Source of the DNA: CAYUKK01 sp964445305
GTDB taxonomy: Bacteria > Acidobacteriota > Aminicenantia > Aminicenantales > UBA8522
Direction: 5' to 3'
Assembly (NCBI GenBank): GCA_964445305.1
Contig: CAYUKK010000135.1
Coordinates: forward strand, 1 to 5,375
DNA length: 5,375 bases
The translations under genes were made by a program, and so were the position numbers. The notes under the pieces are model-generated. The model ran no database searches. It saw nothing but the letters and a program-made list of their open reading frames with translations, and had not been told where the DNA came from. Numbering within the stretch: position 1 is the first letter of the stretch; each line of letters opens with the position of its first letter. Of this stretch, positions 1 to 4,575 are shown piece by piece.

Positions 1-55
1 GCTCCAGGAGAGCCCTCAAATACTCTTCTCGTGTTCTCATGTCCATCCTAAGCAT
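1..55 (-). CDS. Transposase, N-terminal fragment (runs off the left edge)
   Basis: Reading the minus strand from the ATG at 55 gives MLRMDMRTREEYLRALLE, open to the window edge. The stretch MRTREEYL(R/K)AL resembles the N-terminus of DDE integrase-type transposases (IS481-like group) as I remember them; only 18 residues are visible, so no catalytic motif can be checked. Three in-frame ATGs compete, at 55, 46 and 40. The one at 40 has TAGGATGG just upstream at good spacing, and the one at 55 is preceded by AAGGATAGGG. The upstream region carries repeated TGTTACC motifs, which fits the end of a mobile element. It is divergent from the glycan operon and is probably intact beyond the window, but that cannot be seen. 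Confidence 0.6.
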   Translation of the reverse strand, partial: MLRMDMRTREEYLRALLE

Positions 56-88
56 GTTACCCTATCCTTTATGGGATTTGGGTAACAT
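54..88. repeat. Perfect 9-base inverted repeat upstream of the transposase
   Basis: ATGTTACCC at 54-62 is the exact reverse complement of GGGTAACAT at 80-88, with 17 bases between. The repeat overlaps the proposed transposase start and its upstream Shine-Dalgarno-like AAGGAT. It could be a transposase or repressor binding site, or an RNA hairpin limiting translation. The core motif recurs at 116-122, which favours protein binding. Confidence 0.6.
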
Positions 89-134
89 TTTATATGATTT
101 AACAAGCCCTCTTTCGGTAACATTTTACGTGATT
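81..134. repeat. Two imperfect 19-base direct repeats (81-99 and 116-134)
   Basis: GGTAACATTTTATATGATT at 81-99 and GGTAACATTTTACGTGATT at 116-134 match at 17 of 19 positions and start 35 bases apart. With the inverted copy at 54-62 they make three TGTTACC units within about 80 bases. Such reiterated sites are common in the ends of insertion sequences, where transposase binds; that role here is inferred. Confidence 0.65.
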
Positions 135-146
135 GAATGCGCCAGT

Positions 147-175
147 TTGACAATTTTCCTTTCAGACGTTATATT
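147..175 (+). promoter_or_regulatory. Strong sigma70-type promoter of the glycan operon, possibly an IS/host hybrid
   Basis: A perfect -35 box TTGACA (147-152) is followed after exactly 17 bases by TATATT (170-175), a five-of-six match to the -10 consensus. The predicted start near 181-183 would give a leader of about 86 bases before the GTG at 268. It is the only good promoter upstream of the first gene. The -35 box coincides with the inferred end of the insertion sequence, so the element may supply it. Confidence 0.65.
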
Positions 176-245
176 TCTAAGGCTATTGAGTGCACCGCAT
201 ATAGCAAAATACACCGCGCTCATCCCGTAATTATTTTTTGTATTT

Positions 246-253
246 GGAAGAGG
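246..253 (+). promoter_or_regulatory. Ribosome binding site deciding the GTG start of the first glycosyltransferase
   Basis: GGAAGAGG lies 14 bases before the GTG at 268. The spacing is longer than usual, but the alternative TTG at 238 has only T-rich sequence upstream and no Shine-Dalgarno match. The protein from the GTG begins MKKIIIIPAFNEE, a normal family 2 glycosyltransferase N-terminus. Confidence 0.45.
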
Positions 254-267
254 AAACCCGACCGCTA

Positions 268-966
268 GTGAAAAAAATCATTATCATTCCTGCCTTCAAC
301 GAAGAAAAGAACATCGGCCGAGTCCTTACCTCCGTCCAAGAGCACTGCCCGGGCTTTGATATCCTTGTTGTTAATGATGGCTCCGCTGACCGGACATCCG
401 AAAAGGCCAGAGAATTCAGCCAGGTGAGAGTCATCGATTTGCCAATCAACCTGGGCATCGGGGGAGCGGTCCAGACGGGGTTTCTCTACAGTCAGAGGAA
501 AGGATATGGTCTGGCCATCCAGATAGATGGCGATGGTCAGCATCGGCCCGACGAGGTGCCAAAAATCCTCGCCCCGATCCAGAGGGGAGAAGCCGATGTC
601 GTCATCGGTTCCCGCTTCCTGGAAAAAGCTTCTTACCGGTCAGGACTCTTCCGGAAAATCGGCATCAAGGCTTTCGAAATTGCCAACCGCCTACTCCTTG
701 GAGAAAGGATTACGGATAGCACATCCGGATTCCGGGCTTTCAACCGGAAAGCAATCGACGTGCTGAGCAGGAATTATCCCGATGATTACCCCGAACCCGA
801 AGCTCTCTACATCCTCAAAAAAAGGGGGTTGAGAATCCTGGAAGTGCCCGTCCTCATGGAGACGCGAAGCCACGGCAAATCGTCGATTAGCTTCCTGCGG
901 TCTCTCTATTACATGGTCAAAGTCTTCTTGGCCATTTTTGTCCTCATGCTTAGAAAAACCGAATGA
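268..966 (+). CDS. Family 2 glycosyltransferase, polyprenyl-phosphate sugar synthase type
   Basis: This 232-residue protein has the whole GT-A core of the dolichyl/polyprenyl-phosphate mannose synthase group. Visible are IPAFNEE (7-13) and VVNDGS (34-39) for nucleotide binding, the DxD metal site DGDGQH (87-92), GSRF (114-117), DSTSGFRAF (150-158) and a basic SHGKSSISF patch (201-209). A hydrophobic C-terminal helix (about 212-227) should hold it at the inner membrane face. Enzymes of this kind move a sugar from a nucleotide donor to a polyprenyl phosphate; the sugar cannot be told from sequence. The length is that of single-domain DPM1-like enzymes lacking added transmembrane helices. The GTG start was preferred to the TTG at 238, which would add ten residues. 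Its stop overlaps ATGA with a possible start of the next gene. Confidence 0.9.
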   Translation: MKKIIIIPAFNEEKNIGRVLTSVQEHCPGFDILVVNDGSADRTSEKAREFSQVRVIDLPINLGIGGAVQTGFLYSQRKGYGLAIQIDGDGQHRPDEVPKILAPIQRGEADVVIGSRFLEKASYRSGLFRKIGIKAFEIANRLLLGERITDSTSGFRAFNRKAIDVLSRNYPDDYPEPEALYILKKRGLRILEVPVLMETRSHGKSSISFLRSLYYMVKVFLAIFVLMLRKTE

Positions 967-972
967 AGGGGG
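966..972 (+). promoter_or_regulatory. Ribosome binding site that favours the ATG at 978
   Basis: AAGGGGG begins in the stop codon of the glycosyltransferase gene and lies five bases before the ATG at 978. The overlapping ATG at 963 has no comparable purine tract upstream, so 978 is the better start for the DUF2304 gene. Confidence 0.6.
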
Positions 973-977
973 CTCGC

Positions 978-1331
978 ATGGAAAACGTCCAAGTCTTCCG
1001 TATTCAAATCCTGGCCATCATCGGCAGCGTTTTTCTCGTCCTTTTCATTTTTGAGCTTATCCGGAGGCGGCGGCTGAGAGAAGAATTCTCCATTCTTTGG
1101 CTGGGGATGGGGTTAATCTTTCTCGTCGTTTCGCTTTTCCGCAAGCTCCTGGATAAATTCTCCTACCTCGTTGGTATCGGCTATCCGCCCGCTGCTTTGT
1201 TCCTCCTCCTCATCGTCGGGCTTACTGTCATCCTCATCCATTTCTCGGTGGCTATCTCTGAGCTCAAGGAAGCGAACAAGAAGTTAGCTCAAGAACTCGG
1301 GCTCCTCAAGAAGGAATTCGAAGACAAGTGA
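978..1331 (+). CDS. DUF2304 family membrane protein
   Basis: This protein of 117 residues has three predicted membrane helices (about 8-27, 37-54 and 69-91) and a charged C-terminal tail (94-115) with heptad-like leucines that looks like a coiled coil. The block RRRRLREEFSILWL (29-42), the GIGYPPAALFLL segment (66-77) and the overall size match DUF2304 (PF10066) as I know it. The biochemical role of the family is unknown. It is often found beside GT2 polyprenyl-phosphate glycosyltransferases, as here, so a part in recruiting that enzyme or in handling its lipid product is a reasonable inference. An alternative start at 963 overlaps the previous stop and would add five residues. The arginine-rich loop after helix 1 is expected to face the cytoplasm. 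Confidence 0.8.
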   Translation: MENVQVFRIQILAIIGSVFLVLFIFELIRRRRLREEFSILWLGMGLIFLVVSLFRKLLDKFSYLVGIGYPPAALFLLLIVGLTVILIHFSVAISELKEANKKLAQELGLLKKEFEDK

Positions 1332-1339
1332 AGGCAGGG
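1331..1339 (+). promoter_or_regulatory. Ribosome binding site that favours the ATG at 1343
   Basis: AAGGCAGGG directly follows the overlapping GTG/TGA and stands 3-8 bases before the ATG at 1343. The arrangement copies the 963/978 junction: stop codon, purine tract, then ATG 15 bases after the overlapping start. Confidence 0.5.
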
Positions 1340-1342
1340 CGA

Positions 1343-1699
1343 ATGCGGGAATGGGTAATCTTCTTGCTGCTGATGCTTCTCTGGACGGCGGCCCAGATCT
1401 TTCTCAAGCTGGGAATGAAAAATTTTTCGGGTAGAAAGGTCGACATCAGGTTTTTCCGTGATGCCCTGAGTTCTCGACCTGTTCTGGCCGGACTTTTTCT
1501 TTCGACATTAGCCGCTTTCGCCTGGCTTGTCGTTCTCTCTCGCTTTGAACTCAGCTATTCGAATCTTGTAGCCAGCTTGACTTTTGTTTTCATCGTCACG
1601 GCCTCGGCCATTTTTCTTGGAGAGGAAATCTCGCCCCTTCGGTGGGTCGGCACTTTGCTCATCGCCCTTGGTGTCTTCCTTGTCGCCCGCACCCGATAG
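1343..1699 (+). CDS. Small four-helix EamA/SMR-like transporter, ArnE/ArnF-like
   Basis: This protein of 118 residues consists almost wholly of four hydrophobic helices (about 4-22, 47-67, 71-92 and 98-115). The end of helix 3 and helix 4 carry the EamA-type pattern, an FLGEE turn (91-95), then a PLRWVGTLLIALGVFLV segment. The length fits half-size members such as ArnE and ArnF, which flip aminoarabinose-phosphoundecaprenol in enterobacteria, rather than ten-helix drug/metabolite exporters. Half-size members work as dimers, so it must pair with itself or another subunit, perhaps the DUF2304 protein. Lying between a polyprenyl-phosphate glycosyltransferase gene and a GT39 gene, it is best read as a candidate lipid-linked sugar flippase; a small-multidrug-resistance role is the alternative. 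A GTG at 1328 overlapping the upstream stop would add five residues. Confidence 0.8.
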   Translation: MREWVIFLLLMLLWTAAQIFLKLGMKNFSGRKVDIRFFRDALSSRPVLAGLFLSTLAAFAWLVVLSRFELSYSNLVASLTFVFIVTASAIFLGEEISPLRWVGTLLIALGVFLVARTR

Positions 1700-2773
1700 A
1701 TGGAAAAAGAAGGCTGGGTTCAGTACGAAGATGACGTGGAAATCGTCTGGGACCATTTCGTCGAGGCCCACCCGCACGGCCGCCTCAGTCATCTTATCGG
1801 GTTTAAGAAAACGGTCGCCTCTGTCTACGGACTCAAGCCAAACTACTGGCTCTATAGAAAGACAGGAAGGATACTGGCCGTCTTTCCCTCTTTCTTCCAC
1901 AGGGGCCTGATTTATGGACGGAGGCTCGTTTCCCAGCCTTTCTCTGAATACGGAGGCCTCCTTTTTTCACCCGAGCTTAAAACATCGGAAAAGCTCCTCA
2001 TCCTTAACGAATTTCCCAAAGTTATCGAGTCGAGCCAAAAAAGGGGTTGCTTCGATTACCTCGAGCTCCGCTGTTTTTCTGATATCCCCGTAGGGAGTGA
2101 GCGTATCTTGAGAAAAAAGTGCCTTTATGCTTACGGGATTCTCGACCTGAGGGAAGAACTCAATCTGTGGCGAGCTGTCGACTCGAGCGTCAGGAAGAAC
2201 TTGAGGCGAGCCAGAAGCTATGAGCTGGCCCTCGAAGAAGCAAAAGAGAGGCTCGCCCTCGAAGGAATCTTTTACCCGCTTTACCTACAAACTCTGAAAA
2301 GACTGGGCAGTCCGCCCCATCCCCTCCTCTATTTTCTCTCCCTGCACGAGAACCTTAAGGAAAAGATGAAGCTCTTCCTCGCTCGGTGGGATGGCGCTTA
2401 TGTCTCAGCTCTTCTCGGGTGGGCAGTGGGAAAATCCGTCCACATCACCGACATCGCCTCGAACGAAAAATTTTTTCATCTGCGGGCCAACGATTTTCTT
2501 CATTTCGAGCTCATCCAGTGGGCAAGAGCCCATGGTTTCCAGTATTTCGACTTTGGTCCCATTCGCTACCGCGGACAGAGGCAGTACAAGAAGAAATGGG
2601 GAGTGAAGCAATTCGAGTATGCCTATTATTATTATCCCCCAGAAAAGATCCCTCGCCTCCTCTCTGACCGAAGCCTGGCCGCCAGGGTGGCCTCGGCGTG
2701 TTGGAAAATTTTGATCCCCACCTGTCTCGCTTCGAGAATCGGAAAATATCTGAGGAAGGAACTTTCGCTCTGA
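1700..2773 (+). CDS. FemAB/GNAT-like acyltransferase of polysaccharide loci
   Basis: This 357-residue protein resembles the FemAB-like proteins found with exosortase (PEP-CTERM) polysaccharide clusters, with two GNAT-like halves. The N-terminal half holds the RLSHLIGFKKTV block (28-39) and YGRRLVSQPFSEYGGLL (72-88). The second half has SVRKNLRRA (163-171), a substrate-binding-like FLARWDGAYVSALLGW strand pair (226-241), a long FLHFELIQWARAHGFQYFDFG stretch (266-286) and YKKKWG (296-301). FemAB enzymes proper add amino acids from aminoacyl-tRNA to lipid II; members in glycan loci are thought to acylate or aminoacylate a surface sugar, which is inference. The ATG directly abuts the previous TAG with no clear Shine-Dalgarno sequence, so translation is probably coupled. 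No signal peptide or confident membrane helix is visible, so it acts in the cytoplasm. Confidence 0.8.
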   Translation: MEKEGWVQYEDDVEIVWDHFVEAHPHGRLSHLIGFKKTVASVYGLKPNYWLYRKTGRILAVFPSFFHRGLIYGRRLVSQPFSEYGGLLFSPELKTSEKLLILNEFPKVIESSQKRGCFDYLELRCFSDIPVGSERILRKKCLYAYGILDLREELNLWRAVDSSVRKNLRRARSYELALEEAKERLALEGIFYPLYLQTLKRLGSPPHPLLYFLSLHENLKEKMKLFLARWDGAYVSALLGWAVGKSVHITDIASNEKFFHLRANDFLHFELIQWARAHGFQYFDFGPIRYRGQRQYKKKWGVKQFEYAYYYYPPEKIPRLLSDRSLAARVASACWKILIPTCLASRIGKYLRKELSL

Positions 2774-3606
2774 TGAGCCAGCAACGACTTTTCTCCCTGC
2801 TGCGCTGTCTCGAGTGTGGTGAAAGGCTCAGCCACGGGGAGGAGAAGTTGATCTGCGCGGGATGCGGAGAAACCTATCCCTTGCGAGATGGAATTCCGGT
2901 CATGGTCAGGAAAGACAGCGAAGATGCGCTGTGGGAAGATTATTTCTGTCGCGTTTCCAGTCGGATGGGGGATACGGAGGCGGCCAACCGGTATTTCAGC
3001 CGGGGAAATTTCCGTTTCGTCCGCCGCCACCTGCTCGAGCTCATCGGTCCGGTTAAGGGACAAACTATCCTCGACGCTGGTTGTGGGACCGGTCATTTCG
3101 CGGCGGCTCTCACCCCGGACCACCTCGTCGTCGGCGTCGATATTTCTCTGGCCATGCTTGGTTTTGCCAGGAAAAAGGGACTGGCTGTCGTCCAGGCCTC
3201 AGCGAAAAAACTCCCTTTCGACGCTAACACGTTTGACCTCGTCATTGCCAATAACGTCATCCAATCTATCCGGGAGGGAGCCGCTTTTGTTCGCGAGCTC
3301 CACCGGGTAACCCGGCCGGGCGGAAAAGTCATGGTGAGCACGACAAACGGAGCCAACCCCAGCCTGAAAATTTTGAGGCCTTTCGAAAGGAAGAAGCACG
3401 GCCAGCTCAAGGTTTATTCCCTGGACGATTTAACGCGCTTTTGCACCATGGCTCACCTGACCGTGGAATTGATGCTCTTCCTGTTTTATCCCTTCGGCCT
3501 GGCGAATAGGATCAAAGGGGACAGCCGGCCGCGCTTGTTGGAGAGGCGTTTTTCAACATCTCTGGCTATCCTGGCGAGCAAGCCAGGAACAAGCAGGACT
3601 CCATGA
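2773..3606 (+). CDS. Class I SAM-dependent methyltransferase with N-terminal zinc ribbon
   Basis: A protein of 277 residues in two parts. Residues 10-45 form a Trm112-like zinc ribbon with C12-x2-C15 and C28-x2-C31, followed by the usual LRDGIPVM segment. Residues from about 80 form a Rossmann methyltransferase: motif I ILDAGCGTGHFA (99-110), the acidic residue after strand 2 in VVGVDIS (D123), AKKLPF (144-149), FDLVIANNVIQSI (154-166) and RPGGKVMVST (181-190). This is a Methyltransf_11 type. The substrate cannot be read from sequence; the operon points to a sugar, glycolipid or small-molecule intermediate. The ATG at 2773 shares its A with the preceding TGA, and an AGGAAGGA tract lies 12 bases upstream. 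The frame stays open further upstream to an ATG at 2698, but that would overlap the acyltransferase gene by 76 bases and add residues unlike the family. Confidence 0.88.
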   Translation: MSQQRLFSLLRCLECGERLSHGEEKLICAGCGETYPLRDGIPVMVRKDSEDALWEDYFCRVSSRMGDTEAANRYFSRGNFRFVRRHLLELIGPVKGQTILDAGCGTGHFAAALTPDHLVVGVDISLAMLGFARKKGLAVVQASAKKLPFDANTFDLVIANNVIQSIREGAAFVRELHRVTRPGGKVMVSTTNGANPSLKILRPFERKKHGQLKVYSLDDLTRFCTMAHLTVELMLFLFYPFGLANRIKGDSRPRLLERRFSTSLAILASKPGTSRTP

Positions 3607-4472
3607 TCAACCTCCTGACTTTCGACGTCGAGGAATGGTTCCGGGCAAACTATCCCTCCGTGAGCCGACGAGGCCAGGATAACCCGCCCCGTCCTTCCGC
3701 TGGCCACAGGGAAGAAGATGTGAGGCTCGAGATGAACGTGAAAAGAATCCTCGACCTCTGCGCCCAGTCCGGGGCGAAGGCGACTTTCTTCGTCCTTGGC
3801 CAGACCGCAAAGCGCTATCCCCAGCTTGTCCACTGTATCATGGAGGCCGGTCATGAAATCGCCTCTCACGGTTACGAGCATGCTCTTGTCTATAAGATGA
3901 CGCCCGAAGCATTTCGCACCGACCTCAGAAAATCCCTGGACCTCTTGGAGAGCTTAACGGGGACCAAAATCCTTGGTTATCGCGCTCCCTCCTGGTCCGT
4001 TTTTCTCCCTATGTCCTGGTTCTTCGATGAGCTTAAGAAGAACGGGCTCATTTACGACTCCAGCCTCTTTCCGGCCCGGAATTTCCTTTACGGAGACAAA
4101 ACCGCCCCCCGGTTTCCTCATCCCATCGACAGTCTCGTCGAAATCCCTGCCTCAACGCTCGCGTGGCTGGGGCACCGCGTCCCCTTTGCCAGCGGCTTCT
4201 TTTTCCGGATCTACCCCCTCCCTTTCATCCGCATGGGAATCCGCGCCCTCCACAGGAAAAAACAACCAGTCATGGTTTGTCTTCACCCGCGGGAGGTCGA
4301 CCCTGAGACGCCCAAGCCAATCGGGTGGAACTGGCGAGACCGGTGGATCCATTCCTTTGGCACGAGAGGAGCTGCCCAAAAGCTTGAGCATCTTGTTGAG
4401 GAGTTTTCCTTCTCTTCTATCCGCGACTTCCTGTCTTGCGGAAGTAGCAAATCTTTAGGGCGGCGCGAATAA
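3603..4472 (+). CDS. NodB-type polysaccharide deacetylase, XrtA/PEP-CTERM locus subfamily
   Basis: This 289-residue protein has the NodB homology domain, which removes N-acetyl (or similar) groups from polysaccharide using a metal. Motif 1 is TFDVEEWF (6-13), the form usual in the polysaccharide-locus and PuuE-like branch rather than TFDDG. Motif 2 is SHGYEH with H89 and H93 as metal ligands, motif 3 is YRAPSWS (126-132), then YDSSLFPAR (151-159), and motif 5 is CLHPREVDP (226-234) with H228. The HPREVDPETPKP segment and the preceding PLPFIRMGIRALHR match the subfamily found in exosortase-associated loci. No signal peptide is seen, so, as in those relatives, the site of action is uncertain. 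The ATG overlaps the methyltransferase stop as ATGA, with AGGA just upstream at good spacing. It is the last gene of the compact operon. Confidence 0.9.
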   Translation: MINLLTFDVEEWFRANYPSVSRRGQDNPPRPSAGHREEDVRLEMNVKRILDLCAQSGAKATFFVLGQTAKRYPQLVHCIMEAGHEIASHGYEHALVYKMTPEAFRTDLRKSLDLLESLTGTKILGYRAPSWSVFLPMSWFFDELKKNGLIYDSSLFPARNFLYGDKTAPRFPHPIDSLVEIPASTLAWLGHRVPFASGFFFRIYPLPFIRMGIRALHRKKQPVMVCLHPREVDPETPKPIGWNWRDRWIHSFGTRGAAQKLEHLVEEFSFSSIRDFLSCGSSKSLGRRE

Positions 4473-4536
4473 TGTATCTGAGATCACACGAGCTGACCAC
4501 CCTGAAGTTTTGCTGCTTGGCTCCCCCGCTGACGCG

Positions 4537-4565
4537 TTGCAATCCAGATAGGCCTTCACTATAAT
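4537..4565 (+). promoter_or_regulatory. Sigma70-type promoter giving a near-leaderless transcript
   Basis: TTGCAA (4537-4542, four of six matches to TTGACA) is followed after exactly 17 bases by a perfect TATAAT (4560-4565). Initiation about 6-8 bases past the -10 box would fall at 4571-4573, only three to five bases before the ATG at 4576. It sits in a 103-base gap, the only sizeable break between genes. I see no convincing intrinsic terminator in that gap, so read-through from the upstream operon may also occur. Confidence 0.6.
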
Positions 4566-4575
4566 TTTTGGCTCC

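Larger units (their letters stand above)
1..152. mobile_element. End of an insertion sequence (IS481-like or related integrase-type element)
   Basis: This stretch combines the start of a minus-strand transposase gene with a cluster of TGTTACC motifs in both orientations, as expected for a transposase-binding terminal region. The outer boundary is inferred: read from outside, the minus strand begins TGTCAAACTGGCGC at 152, and a TG terminal dinucleotide is common in this class. The other end and the target duplication lie outside the window, so the boundary could be off by tens of bases. Confidence 0.5.

Noticed and set aside
39..230. 63-codon open frame on the plus strand before the first glycosyltransferase
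   Set aside because: It runs antisense through the transposase start, across the IS repeats and the promoter. No ribosome site is seen and the peptide resembles nothing I know.
1508..1900. 130-codon open frame on the minus strand
   Set aside because: It lies opposite the EamA and acyltransferase genes, both of which have clear family motifs. The product is low in hydrophobic structure and unrecognised.
2698..2772. Earlier in-frame ATG for the methyltransferase
   Set aside because: It would bury 76 bases in the acyltransferase gene. The TGATG junction at 2771-2775 with an upstream AGGAAGGA gives the normal family N-terminus.
2632..3123. 163-codon open frame on the minus strand
   Set aside because: It is antisense to the end of the acyltransferase and to the zinc ribbon and motif I of the methyltransferase. 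It has no recognisable domain.
3973..4458. 161-codon open frame on the plus strand in another frame
   Set aside because: It overlaps the deacetylase throughout. Its serine- and proline-rich composition is typical of an off-frame reading of a GC-rich third position.
4473..4536. Possible intrinsic terminator after the deacetylase gene
   Set aside because: Only weak pairings such as GAGC/GCTC are present and no strong stem with a T-run follows, so no terminator is called.
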